Shown piece after piece: positions 51,627 through 63,726 of a DNA stretch of 64,000 nt. The stretch is from Nymphaea colorata. Its lineage: Eukaryota > Streptophyta > Magnoliopsida > Nymphaeales > Nymphaeaceae. A program made the translations under genes and the position numbers. The stretch covers positions 18,164,802 through 18,228,801 of the forward strand of contig NC_045145.1 of assembly GCF_008831285.2 (NCBI RefSeq). The letters run 5' to 3'. The notes beneath the pieces were generated by a model. The model had not been told where the DNA came from. It ran no database searches and worked only from the letters and a program-made list of their open reading frames with translations. The stretch's first letter is position 1. Every line of letters starts with the position of its first letter.

Positions 51627-51734
51627 TCTTGTGCCCCAGGCGTTGTCTTTCATCTATTCGTTGAGAGCAGAGCCGGAAGGAAGAGACTGTTTTTTCAGTT
51701 TCCTGTTTTTTGATTTCTGGCGAAGGATTTCAGG

Positions 51735-54700
51735 ATGTCTCTTCTTTCTGATTTGGTGAACATGAACCTGTCTGATTCGACAGACAAGATCATTGCTGAA
51801 TATATATGGTAACGTCCTTGCTCCTTGGGGGAACTGATGAGTTTCATTCCTGCTATCTGGATGTTTGCTGAGACCAAGTTCTGCTTCTTTGTTTTAAAAC
51901 AGGGTTGGTGGCTCTGGAATGGATATGAGGAGCAAAGCAAGGGTGAGTTAACCTTTTTCCTCTTGCTCGGTTCAATGCAATGCCAACTTTTTTCTTTCCC
52001 TTGAGCTTTTGTTTTTCTTCTGCAATTGAATCATTTCCTCTTGTGGTTTGGTAGACACTCTCTGGCCCTGTGAGTGATCCCCACAAGCTCCCGAAGTGGA
52101 ATTATGACGGTTCTAGCACGGGACAGGCTCCTGGGGAAGACAGTGAAGTCATATTATAGTGAGTTTTGTGTTCTCGCAGAGAGTTTTTTGTGACTTTTTC
52201 ACCGGACGGAGGTTTACTTGTTTCTGAACTTGGTGAAACAGCCCACAGGCAATTTTCCGTGACCCGTTCAGAAGAGGAAACAACATTTTGGTAAGATTGG
52301 AAGACTCTTCTTTTAAAGCAAACATTTTGTGTTCAGTTGCTTTTTCCTTCCTTCATGTTTTACTTCTGAACTTGTTCAGGTTGTGTGTGATACATACACT
52401 CCCCAAGGGGACCCAATTCCTACAAACAAGAGATACAATGCTGCAAAAATCTTTAGCCACCCTGCCGTGGTGAAAGAAGAGCCCTGGTACTCTTTCTCTC
52501 TCTTGGCAATTATGATCTTGATCACAGATAGAGTTGTGAATTGGAAACCTGGTGCACTATATTATATTTAAGGTGAACAATCTTTTCTTTTCTGCCGAAG
52601 CATGAACTGAACAAGAAGCAAAAATACAGGTATGGTCTTGAGCAGGAGTACACCCTTCTTCAGAAAGACGTTCACTGGCCTCTCGGATGGCCTATTGGTG
52701 GTTTCCCCGGTCCTCAGGTATTCTACCATAATCTATGTTCGATTCATTTTCTGTTTTTTCTTCAATCTTGAATTTGGGGAATCTTATCTAGAATTTGTCT
52801 CATTTGCGTCTGTTTTTCACTCTCATCCCACCTTATCTTGTCCCAGTTGAAACGGAAGGTTGTGTATTATTACTGTCCTTTTCGTCTTTTGTTTTTCTTT
52901 TTGTTGGCAAGCGGTTTCTTTCTCGTAACCGAAGATATTATAATTTTTGTAGTATTTATGTGGGTGTGCGCATGCATATTATACATGATAGGCAGGAGAA
53001 CCAATTGCCAGTTATTTATAGACCACTACTGTAGGCTTGTAACTTCATAATTAAACTTTACTAATTTTACTATAATTTATTTGATGTTATAGTTTGTTTG
53101 TCAGGAATCATGCTCTTCTATCACTGTTTTCTTCATATGGGATATGAATTCTCAGGCCATGAAGTTTTGGCATCTGTGAAGTTGCTGAATTTTTAAATAT
53201 CATGTAGAACTTGTATGGATCTCTCTCTCTCTCTCCCTAACACGTAAAAGCGGACACAACGCCAAGAGATATTCATGGACTTGCGCACGAATTCGCACAT
53301 AACCTTGATCTACTGCTTTAACATTTGGAGATGATAAGTTCACAGAAGAACAAATTTTTTTCCTCACCCCATGTTACAATAAGCTATGGAAACCAAGTGT
53401 CTTAGGATGTAGGCCACTAAAGGAATTGAATTGCCAAGAAACCCACCAAGCTCAAGGAAGCTGTGTTAGCTGACTGGCTTATGGCTGAAAATGGACAGAT
53501 GCTTTTGCGAATCTCTTTTTTAACTGTGGTAAACTGTTCATGTGCGTAGGGCCCATATTACTGCGGTGTTGGTGTTGACAAATCCTTTGGCCGCGATATA
53601 GTGGATGCCCACTACAAGGCATGCCTCTATGCAGGAGTCAACATAAGTGGCATCAATGGTGAAGTGATGCCAGGGCAGGTAGATTCCCCTGTTCTTCGCT
53701 CTTGTTCTGTACTTTTACTGATCTGAATTGTAGTTGACATCACCTTATTCCTTTTATCAGTGGGAGTTCCAAGTTGGTCCCTCTGTTGGTATCTCTGCTG
53801 GGGACGAGCTGTGGATTGCTCGCTATATTCTCGAGGTAATCACATATGGACCATTTGTTTCACAGCTTCACCCTGCTGCTGCATTGAGTCTGTAATATGT
53901 TTGTCATATCTTCATTTGTCTGAACGCATTAGACATCTTCATCTACAGAGAATTACAGAGGTCGCTGGAGTAGTCCTTTCCTTTGATCCCAAGCCCATTC
54001 CTGTAAGTACTTAGCCCTCTTGCAATAACACTTTCGATGTAAAGTTCCAATTTTGAACGCAATTTTACTAGATGGCATGATGGCCATTCGCAAATAGATA
54101 AGCCAAGTCCTGAGAATACATGGACAACAGAGTAACTTCACTGTCAAATTCAGAGAGATGTATTCTCATAGGAAAAATCTGTTGATAAAAATTAAACAAA
54201 TTTTACACTGGAGAGGCTTGAAGTTGATCCAATTTAAAAAAATCAAGAAAAGTTCCATTTCCAAATGTTGCTAATCTTTTGATCGTGTAATACATAGGGA
54301 GACTGGAATGGAGCTGGTGCACATACAAATTACAGGTAAAAGCAAATGACTCGACGGTGAACTTGGGTGAATGTTTTCAAAGCTTATTTACTATTTTTCT
54401 AACCTTCAAAATTTTCCTATGTTAGCACAAAATCAATGAGGAATGAGGGAGGACTGAAAGTGATCAAGGAGGCCATCGGTAAACTTCAGCTGAGGCACAA
54501 GGAACACATTTCTGCATATGGTGAAGGAAATGAGCGCCGTCTGACGGGTCGACATGAAACAGCAGACATCAACACTTTCACATGGGTAACTTATACATCT
54601 CTCTAAACAACCAACTGTCTTTAGTTTTCAGCAGAAGAGATTTAACTGTAATTGTCGCAACTAAACAGGGCGTTGCCAACCGTGGTGCCTCCATTCGCGT

Positions 54701-55306
54701 TGGTCGTGACACTGAAAAAGCTGGAAAAGGTGACACTGACCCTCCTTTCGTAGCCATGAACTATATATGCTTTTCTAAAACTTTAGATGTTCACTGGAAG
54801 AAGATCATTGTGGTTGATGTAGCCATGAACTATATATCCTGTTCTAAATCTTAGTTGTTCACTGAAAGAGGATCATTGTGGTTGATTGCTGGAACCTCTG
54901 AAAGACATTAGAACCTCACTTATGGGGGTGCTGGCTTTCAAAATACATGAGATTATACAACTCTTTCACTGACAAGTTTGTTTGTTCTAAACGAAAAGCC
55001 TGTTCTTCCAATATCCATTGAAAACCAGACTTTTATGTCGTCAATCAACTTTTTGAATTAAAGAAATTCCACTTACATAATGAGAATTTCCTCCTTCTGT
55101 ATATCATGGATTTTTCAAAGGACTTTGCTTCTTGATTCTTGCTTGATGCTTCAGCCATCACCTATTAACCACTTCCAACTCTGGAAACTATTTTCATTTC
55201 TGCAATTGCAGGATACTTCGAGGACAGGAGGCCTGCTTCCAATATGGATCCCTACGTCGTCACTTCCATGATTGCTGAGACTACCATCCTGTGGAAACCA
55301 ACATAA
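51735..55306 (+). CDS. GLN1: Cytosolic glutamine synthetase (GS1), 13 exons, 357 aa
   Basis: The exons are 51735-51808, 51903-51942, 52055-52158, 52242-52290, 52380-52486, 52630-52717, 53550-53678, 53761-53835, 53950-54003, 54298-54335, 54426-54585, 54669-54729 and 55212-55306. All are GT-AG and sum to 1074 nt in frame. The enzyme joins ammonium to glutamate using ATP to give glutamine, the main entry of ammonium into organic nitrogen. The substrate signature [18 protein letters not shown] is at about residues 56-73, and the ATP-binding signature runs from K237-P238 through [10 protein letters not shown] (244-253). [11 protein letters not shown] and [11 protein letters not shown] are also intact. 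The protein starts directly with [14 protein letters not shown], with no transit peptide, and ends TTILWKPT without the plastid GS2 C-terminal extension, so it acts in the cytosol as a decamer. An AATAAA signal lies at 55533. No broken residues were seen. Confidence 0.97.
54750..54887. repeat. Imperfect tandem duplication, 69-bp unit, in GS1 intron 12
   Basis: GTAGCCATGAACTATATAT begins a unit at 54750 and again at 54819. The copies differ by several substitutions, so the event is not very recent. It does not touch the splice sites. Confidence 0.85.
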
Positions 55307-55532
55307 AGCAGCGCTTAATTTTCTGCTCAAGGGATTTCCCTCTTGGTGTTTCTGCTGCAGTTTGTGGGATTCGTATCTGAGGTGCACTGCTCTGCCAGGG
55401 GTCTCCAATTGTTCTGACTTGGCAGCCGAGAGTCGTATTGAGCAGGGAAGTTGAGCAGGGAAGCCTGATGTAGGTGTTCCGTCTCTGCTTCTTGTGTAAC
55501 TACACTTTTCCAATAACAGTGTCACACTCCCT

Positions 55533-55538
55533 AATAAA
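55533..55538 (+). terminator. Polyadenylation signal of GS1
   Basis: AATAAA lies 227 bp after the GS1 stop codon, a normal plant 3' UTR length. Confidence 0.5.
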
Positions 55539-57059
55539 ATTCAGTCTTTTCCTGAGAATTTCTTCTATCGAGAGTCTGCGCCTTTTAGTATGAGATGTGT
55601 TCTGCATTGATGAACTGCTTCAAGAATATCTTCTATCTTTGAAAGAAGCTGCCAGCATGTTAGGTCCATTGAAATCTGAAGAATTGAACAACGGAAAGAA
55701 ATAGAAAGAGAAGAACAGTCAAATGAATTGACGTTAGCGCAACCGCGTGGAAAGAGCTAACAGAATATGCCCAACAACACAAGCGATGAACTGAATGAAT
55801 GTGGACATTTAACCGCAGCCTTTCCTCATTTGTGAAGTTCATAAGCTTTAATGGCAGTAGATGCATGCTCTATTGGGGGATTTCTGAGAGAGAGTTGAAA
55901 AACAAAGGTGGCACATAAGCATCCTCTCCTGAGGAAGCGATTATCAGGATTAACTGATCCATTCAAAGGTGTTTCTCACTGCATTCCAAGAGAAACGCTC
56001 CTCAGGTCTTCTGTGCAGATCTACAAAAAATGATTTACCTTTTCAGGTTCTTTCATAATCTGGAAAAAATTTATCCACCTTTTCTTGGGTCTTCCATGTT
56101 TTATCGAGTTAATGTGGAGATCAAACATGGCATTTTCATAAAAAAGTTCAACATAAATATGCTGGAAGCAAACACCGCTTCTACGACAACGTTTATCTTG
56201 AAATTCTTGGGACGTAAACGCCTGAAACGTTCAGAATCGGTTCCGATTCACGTTTACAAGATCAGTCCCAATTGTCTCTCCCTCAGATTTGGAATCAGAT
56301 TTGAACTAAATTCTGAATTTTAAAACCAAATCTAGATCCCACGGGCATAAGATCTGATTTTTACAAGTGATTTGAGTTGCATCATTGTGGGATGGCTTGA
56401 GATTTAGTCACCAAAGCAGCTCACAGTTGCGAGTGGATTTGATTTTGGATCTACTTCTCTTTGATGGATCGGGTAAAATGGATTTGGTTTTGACGTCGGA
56501 GATCAGGCTGCTACCATCAAGGTGATGGCAGCGTCTTTGGCAGCATCTTGAGCAGATCAAGCAAGAGGATCCTTGGATTGAGATGGGGTGGGCTGTTCAA
56601 ACCTTTCATATACGATTTCTTGATGAAGTAAGAGCTAAGCCAGAAATCCAAACCAAGGGGAATAACGTTATGATGAAGTAAGAGCTAAGCAGTCCTGATG
56701 CTGATATCAAATTACCAGTTGCCGCGGCCATTATTTCGAGAACTTGAATTTCCTAGATATACCAAACTCCACCTAAACAAGCCCAATTTGAATTTCCTTA
56801 GCTATACCAAAGTCGACCTAATCTGAATATCTGATTTCAAAGTACCGAAAATTTGGACCCAATTCAAACCCAGATTCGTTTGGGACCTTGGATGTGTGAG
56901 TGGATTGTAATGCTTTATTGTGAGAAAGTTTAGTAGATTCTTAATTTTATCTAAGCTTTTTATAAATCTTGGAAAATTTCAAAGAATGTCCAATGTGAAA
57001 TTAAACTCTTTTACAATGCGGCTTTACAATCCACCTTTCTTGTTCATTTTGTAAAATTA

Positions 57060-57480
57060 CAGAGCAAGATCTGAATCTGACTAGTAATAAACTTTGCCGG
57101 ATTCATGTAAACAGATCCAGAGTTATAATTAGGTCGACTACCGGATGCCTCCTACTCTACTCATTCCCCGTTTGAGAATGTCTCATCGTTTCATGCGCAT
57201 AAGAATGTGGATCCCTCTGGGCACCAGCATGATCAAGAGCGATGCATCTAAAATCAATCGAATCCAAATGTAGCCATACGGGGATGATTCATATCCCGGT
57301 TCAGATGAAAACTTGTATTCTGAATCTTGTATTACATCGATTGATGGATCCAGAACCGGGCTAATATTTATGAGATGTAATGGGGTTAATTAACAGATTG
57401 ACTTATTCAAGTGTGGTTCAAACAAGATAATGGATCCCATAAGACTCCGATCTTGTACTACATTCACCCAGAAGTTCACA
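57060..57480. repeat. Dispersed repeat family, copy A
   Basis: Similar in order to copies B and C. Shared blocks include AGCATGATCAAGAGCGATGC, AAAATCAATCGAATCCAA, TTGTATTCTGAATCTTGTA and GAGATGTAATGGGGTTA. It has the empty site corresponding to the MITE insertion in copy C (around 57120-57140). Unclassified; no coding capacity. Confidence 0.65.
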
Positions 57481-57795
57481 CTTTAGATGCCGTTTGGTAG
57501 TAAGAACAAACGTGAGTGTTTTATAAATTGAAGTAGATTCAGAAGGCACTTGTTTAATAAGTGTTTCATGAATCATCTCCAATTTTGGAGCACATTCACA
57601 AAACACTAGAACCTTGTTGATAATGCGAAACGGCCCCCACTTAATGAGCATATTCTTCTAGTCCAATGAAATCCAAAAACAAAGCCAAAGATATCATGTC
57701 CTAAAATATTTGAACAACCTAGGGATTTACTCTCTTGCTTTTTTTTTTCCTTCTAAACTTTGGCCCACCAGCTGACTCATGACCTAAAAAAGGTT

Positions 57796-57799
<4 letters not shown>

Positions 57800-57831
<32 letters not shown>
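57800..57831. repeat. (AT)16 microsatellite
   Basis: Pure TA repeat followed by a GAGAGA tract. Confidence 0.95.
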
Positions 57832-57839
<8 letters not shown>

Positions 57840-58429
57840 AATAGAGAGAGAAGTACAGTACGTACAATCCTTTTTGTTTGTAGGGCAAAGTCCTAACCCA
57901 TCAAACCACAAAAAAGCAAAAATAAAAAAAATATATAATCCATCAAACACACGAGAAATCTGGAATGAAGAAAAAAATCCACTTACACCTTTTGAAAGGA
58001 AATTATTTCTAGACAAGAGTTTGTTTTTATTTTTTATTTTTATGACCTTGAAAAGTCTCTAATTCTTGAAATTGATGCCCACATGCACAGCTATATTTAC
58101 AATTATAGCTAGTCTCTAACTGCTGGCAAGAAAACAGTCTTAAATTTTGGTGCACGGTGGCGACTAAACCAACATGTCGTTTTCCCAATTCTAAAGAGAA
58201 AAATTCCCGTTTAACTTCAATATGAATATTATTTTTGGGCACTTATTTTATGATCACTATCGAGTAGAATCCAAGAAGTGTATACATAGTGGCGTTATAA
58301 TCTGCCTTATTATAACACACACATCAAGATATGGCATTTATGCATCTTGAAATTTGAGTCCCATTCATGTAATGTTGTTAGACGACATGTCAAATTCAAA
58401 TTTGAGGAGTAATAGACTTCACAGAATCT

Positions 58430-58760
58430 TACCATTTAAACAGATCTAGAATCAGGTAAAGTAATTTATACTTCCTACGTGTTTGCATCCCAATTTCTAA
58501 ATGTCGATCGAGGTATAAGCATGTGAACTCCTTTTGGCACTAGCAGGATGTAGAGCGAAGCATATGAAATCAATAGAGTTCTAATGTGGCAGTTCTAATA
58601 GAGTTCCGACTCAGATGAGATTAAGGAGAAATTGTATTCGAATCTTGTACATGGATTTAGATACAGATATTATTGGATACAGATCCAGGTTAGTACTTAT
58701 TGAGATTTAGCGTGGTTAGTTTGACGCAACCAGATATTGAAGCGTCGATCAAACATGTCC
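58430..58760. repeat. Dispersed repeat family, copy B
   Basis: Shares GGCACTAGCAGGATG, TTGTATTCGAATCTTGTA, GATACAGATCCAGGTTA and TTGAGATTTAGCGTGGTTAG with copies A and C, in the same order. Confidence 0.65.
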
Positions 58761-59149
58761 AAATGTTGAAGCGATTCAACGGGGAGGAGTGTTGGTTGGC
58801 ATGTCAATATATCCGATCGAATCGATCCGAAAAAATCGGGTATGGAGAAAATTTTAACATCCGATTAAGAAATCGGATCGGATTCAGATTTAATATATGG
58901 CATCCGATCGGATTCAGATATACATAAATATCCGGTCTAATTCAGATACAGATTTGGATCAGATTCATTTTTAGACAAATATCTAGTATTTAATGCTAAT
59001 TAAAATTTGAAAATTGGCAAGTTTCAAAATTCGGATTCGGGTATAAATATAAAAATCGAGTTTGAACTACATTCAGATTATAAAGTTAGATTTCAGATAT
59101 GATTTTTTGTATTCGAATTTGAATCAGAAATATGTGAATATCCGAAAAA

Positions 59150-59207
59150 AACAGATAGAACTAAGAATATATCGAATCAACAGATAGAATTAAGAATATA
59201 TCGGATC
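59150..59207. repeat. Tandem duplication, about 29-bp unit
   Basis: ACAGATAGAA(C/T)TAAGAATATATCG is present twice in a row at the right end of a GATCCGAAT-like repeat stretch. Confidence 0.75.
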
Positions 59208-59440
59208 CGTTGACATCCCTAATTGGTGGCAATGGAAAGTTTAGATAGGGGTTTCCTTTTGTAACTTAAAAAGCTAGAAAAAATCTTTTTTCGAAAAATG
59301 CAAGGCTGCTGTTTCTAAGAAAAGCAGATATTTTGATAAAAGCAGATTGCCGGATGGGGAGTTTAAGTAGACAGTCCGGCGTTGCGGTTCCCACTCAAGG
59401 TCTGGGCTTCGGATCTTCTTGCTGTGATCATTTTGAGAGG

Positions 59441-59809
59441 ATGGACTCGGGATCGGATGTCAAAGGCAAGAAAAAGTCCAAGTCAAAGTCCGCCGCGGAG
59501 GGGAGTTCGTCCAGCGCACCACCGGTGAAGAACACTCCCAACACTAAGGACGCCGGCGCCGACGAAGTCCCCAAGGACACCCCTAACAATGTCGCCCCCA
59601 AGGCCGTCCCGGCAGCCGCCGCACAGAACGCCGCCGCCATCTATAATTACGTCCCCTTCCACAGCGAGGATCTCTACGACGCCATCTTGAACCTTGGTAG
59701 GACCACCACCGTGGACGACTGTTGGAGCATCTTCTCCGGCGTAAACAGCGAGACTGGTAGCCCGCTCGAGTACGAGGAGTTCGTCAGAATGTTGAGGAAT
59801 CGACGCTAG
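59441..59809 (+). CDS. Reduced calmodulin-like protein paralogue with one degenerate EF-hand, 122 aa
   Basis: The ORF starts at ATG 59441, matching the position of the CML start in the related locus at 63727; an earlier in-frame Met at 59333 lies in the duplicated 5' flank and is less likely. The N-terminus MDSGSDVKGKKKSKSKSAAE followed by SSSSAPP lines up with MGFGSCLNRCKKSKS...AESSSSELP of the downstream CML. The middle is low-complexity (Asn, Thr, Pro, Ala). The C-terminus DLYDAILNLGRTTTVDDCWS then FSGVNSETGSPLEYEEFVRM resembles the last EF-hand region of CMLs. Its loop has Asn at position 1, Glu at 3, Gly at 5 and Glu at 12, so it probably does not bind calcium. EF-hands 1-3 are absent. 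It may be a decaying or neofunctionalised copy; expression is unknown. Confidence 0.6.
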   Translation: MDSGSDVKGKKKSKSKSAAEGSSSSAPPVKNTPNTKDAGADEVPKDTPNNVAPKAVPAAAAQNAAAIYNYVPFHSEDLYDAILNLGRTTTVDDCWSIFSGVNSETGSPLEYEEFVRMLRNRR

Positions 59810-60243
59810 AGCGTAGTATCTCTCAATATTGTAGACCTAATCTCTGTCCGCCTCTCTCTGTCTTCCTCCATCAATCACTATTGTCACTACCTTTTGTTTT
59901 TCATTTCTTATCGGATCGTTCCCAGTGATTCCGTTTGTTCTAGTTAGATGATGGGGAGAGGACAGATAATATAAATGGCCTGCAGATTTCTTCCTTGATA
60001 CTGTTGTTGATCAACCGAGGGGTCTGGATATGTCTGTTGTCCAATGCATGTGATGTCAACGAGTGGGACCTTTTCTTTTTCCTGTGTTTTATATTTCTAA
60101 TAAAGCTTTCGGCAGTTGGATGCATCTCTTGATTTAAGCTGTCGAGTAAAAGAGTTGAGGAACAGTTAATTTAAGCACATCTTGCTTTTCCCCTTACGTA
60201 CCAAGAAAACAAAAATGCCTCCAAATTTATACACTACGGAACT

Positions 60244-60246
<3 letters not shown>

Positions 60247-60295
<49 letters not shown>
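60247..60295. repeat. (AT)n microsatellite
   Basis: About 24 uninterrupted AT units. Confidence 0.95.
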
Positions 60296-60298
<3 letters not shown>

Positions 60299-62039
60299 AA
60301 AAGATAATACAATCAAGTTCTTCAACTGCAAATTGTCACTAAATTGCTTACAGACCATCACACAACATAAAAGATCACTAATGTTAATATGAAAACTATT
60401 TTTTTTAATAGCAATTACTTTAATTTTAACGATCCGCCAACATCCAACATACTACATGAATCGAATGTCCATCTTATTCGGTATGAAAACCCTTAATCTG
60501 CTAGTGCACTTCAAGCAAACAAACTCAAAATCGGGGTACACGAAAGCTCAGTCATTCAGAAAGCGAGTTTATCTGCTCTACAAGAACTTAAACTTTCATG
60601 AGAACCAAAGAAAGAAAGAAAGCAGGTCAATCGAAAATCTAACAGCAGAGCAACGCTTTCTTTTTCATAATGAAAAGGAAGAAGATAGGTCAAAACCATT
60701 GATTAATTCATGTCACAGCAAAATCCACCTTGTCCCAACTTTTGCGCACTTTTTGGAGTTTGGACGACCTTCGCGTCCGCCATGATCGTTTACAAGGATC
60801 CGGTTTATGAACCAGAAGTTCAGATTTATGGTTAACGGGGTGACGCGAATTTGTTAGACTCAGATTTGAGATCTACGTAAATTTCAAATCTACGGATTTA
60901 AGGTCACACTCCTAAAATAGTGGTAAAATCCAGTATTTGTTTGCATTGTGGATCCCACATAATAGATACTATGTGACTGGATACGGTTTTGGACCCAATT
61001 GGAACCAAATTTTTTTTCAAAACCCGAAGTCAGTATAACCAACATACCATCCAATATTTGTATGTTGTTGGGTTTTTACAGAATCCTAGATGACCACTAA
61101 TTTGGAACTCGGATCAGTTATAAAACTGCATACAAAATCTGAATCTGATTACTATTTGGATCCCATATTTTTTTACCAAATTCGACCAGATTGATTAAAA
61201 AACGGGTCGATGATTGAGTTTATCCCGCCCATTGACATCCTTACAAACTCGCACTAAATCTTTAAAAAAAAAAAAAAATTCTACAATGAAATGGGGAAGT
61301 TGGGTTCATTTGTGGCGAGTACTAGTATGAAATGATATAAGTATATCGAAAGCAGGGAAGATAGTTTTAGAGAAGAGTTAACCAGGCTTCTTGATCAATT
61401 TCAATATCTAGGTCCGTATACAACAGCCTACCAAAATAGGGCTTCAAATGGGCAAGACCTGGTTTAAGTTGCTTCTCATTATCCAAATGTGATTCCACCT
61501 CCAATGTGCTTAGATGTCTTGGATATAATATATTTGGATCCTAGTGTATATGGGTTGGATCTGATCTATATCTATACGGAGCTTAGTGTATATGGGAAAG
61601 TTTGGATCCAACATAAAACCACACATTAGACTCAAATCTCGTTGTTAATCGAATCTTGTTTACTTACTCGACCTGAAAGATCAGATCCAATTTTGAATCA
61701 TCAGTTGGACAAAAAAAAAAAAAAAAAACCAAGAACCCTGATTGGGAAGTCCTTGCTTCTTAGTCCTGATACAAAATTTGGTTACCTTCAAAATTTTGAA
61801 TGCAAAAAGGCGAAATCTGAAATAATCAAGTGTAGATTTTAGGTCTGGTCTAAGATCCATAGCTTGATGAACCATGGATTGTAAGATGGATTTTTTTTGC
61901 CACATCTGACCCTTGGGTTCAAACCTAAAGTAATGAATCTTGAATACGGTATGGAATTTTCTGATAATGAAGTGCTACCGGCACACACTAGATATGATTT
62001 GTTGGGTCTTCAAATCCGATCCTGATTCATGTGGTAAAA

Positions 62040-62660
62040 CTACATACCAAACTAGAATCCGAATAATAATAGAGTTTACCGGATCTGACTACACAGATCA
62101 AATCCAAAGTCAGGTCCAGGGACGTAGCAAGAATTTTTTCATAAACGATGCCGAACCAAAGTTTTTAAAATTTTAACACGGGCCAAAATATTAATTTTCA
62201 AAGTTTTTACATAGAATAAGTAAAATTTTCTAAAATTTACATGTAATTTTTTTTTGAGGTGGGGCCAAAGCCCATGTGGGCCCCTCCTTGGCTCCGCCCC
62301 TGGTCAGGTAGATTATCGGATACCCCCTACCCTTTATTTACGTCCTTAGTTGCGGCTGTTGGTCATGTCATATGCAATGGACTCCCCACTATGCACTAAC
62401 TGGATCAAAGGAGATACTAAGTATCTGATCAGATGGATCGAACTAAATGCAACCGTAAGGCTACTGTGTTAATTGACAACTACACATATAATAGATTCAG
62501 ATGGAAAAACTTATTCTGCATCTTGTTTGAGGATTTAGAGACAAATGTTGTTACATACAGATCCGGTTACTACTGAGATTTAGCTTGGTGAGTTAACAAA
62601 ATGAGCAACCGAAGTTCAGATAAGATCTTGGATTCCACAACACTGTAATCCAAAACTGAA
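62040..62660. repeat. Dispersed repeat family, copy C (interrupted by a MITE)
   Basis: The left part (62040-62116) matches copy A from about 57055, the right part (62303-62660) matches copy A from about 57125 onward. The interruption is exactly the hAT-MITE at 62117-62302. Confidence 0.65.
62117..62302. mobile_element. hAT-type MITE, 186 bp, nested in a dispersed repeat
   Basis: It starts CAGGGACGTAGCAAG and ends CTTGGCTCCGCCCCTG, an imperfect inverted pair of the CAGGGGCGGAGCC hAT type. It is flanked by GTCAGGTC (62109-62116) and GTCAGGTA (62303-62310), an 8-bp target duplication with one mismatch. Copy A at 57.1 kb shows the uninterrupted sequence. No coding capacity. Confidence 0.88.
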
Positions 62661-63726
62661 AACCTTCCACACGAAAATTGAAAATTTTCGCACGTAAAAT
62701 CACAGAATAGAGATGGAAGCAAAAAATCTTTGTGTCCTCCTGCTCATAGCTGTAAAGTAAAAAACTACCATGTATGAAATATGGAAAAAGTAATTACGAA
62801 GAAAAATAAATGATTTTATAGGTGCAGTCCGGTTTTTTTAATTTTGTGACAATAGGGCATCCCAATTGCAAATAGATACTTTTAAAAACGGCGATATATT
62901 CGGGGATCTTTTCGTTAAAAAAACTCAAACAAAAAGGGGGAAAGAAAAAAGGCGTGGTAGTGGAAGTGGAGATACCACTATTTTTTTCATGTGGGTAACT
63001 TCCGCATAAATGCCTCGCACGTTAAAAGAAAGAATCGTTTGTTTATAAATGGAAATACGCGTGAAGACATTTCAGGAACATAATAAAAGCGAGACCCACA
63101 CACTTTCGGAAGCATCTTCCCCTTCCTCGAAATCCTAGGTGAAATTAAAGTTAAAAAATATCAAATTTTAAGTTCCTTTTTTAAAACTTTTTTCCCTTTT
63201 AAACTTCTTGGGAGGCTTAACACCTTTGTGGGTTTGACTTTTTGGTCAAAGCCCACTGAAGCAGCAACAATAAGGTAAAATGCGAACAAAACCCAGACGT
63301 GTCAATTACTGGTAAGAAAGATTTACGCGTAGGTGTAGAGATCTCGGATCGTCGCAAAGTCGTTTGGCAAAAGGAACACTAACTCCATAATGAATGTAAT
63401 GTATGTGAATGAATGATTGTAGAAGATTGAATGAAATAGTAGCAGCACCGTTATTAAAGAGATGCAATTGAGCCGGAGTCTTGGTGATGGAAAGTTTTGG
63501 TACCGGTTTTATTTTCAAGTTTTAAAACTTGAAAAAAAATCTGTTTTTAAATGCAAATGTGCTGTTGCTAATAAAGGTAGATTTTGAGACGAAAGCAAAT
63601 TCCGGGAACGGGAGCTTAAATAGACCGTTACGACGAGTTACGGTTCCCACTAAAGAGATTTGGGTTTCGGATTTTCCGCTTCGGATTATCTTTCTTTCGT
63701 TTGGGAGGGAAGAGGTGGGAGAGAGG

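Larger units (their letters stand above)
55539..59221. other. Intergenic region with dispersed-repeat copies
   Basis: It holds copies A and B of the dispersed repeat family, an (AT)n microsatellite at 57800-57831, a direct repeat of TGATGAAGTAAGAGCTAAGC near 56619 and 56671, and a stretch at 58810-59210 rich in GATTCAGAT/GATCGGAT motifs. No intact gene is recognised. Confidence 0.6.
59810..63477. other. Intergenic region between the CML paralogues
   Basis: It holds an (AT)n microsatellite (60247-60295), diverged fragments of the dispersed repeat family (about 61080-61250 and 61580-62040), copy C with its nested MITE, and AT-rich unique sequence. The frame at 60456-60785 has no recognisable product. 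Confidence 0.6.

Noticed and set aside
57489-57634. GCCGTTT ... AAACGGC inverted pair, 146 bp apart
   Set aside because: The inverted match is only 7 bp with no target duplication, too short to call an element.
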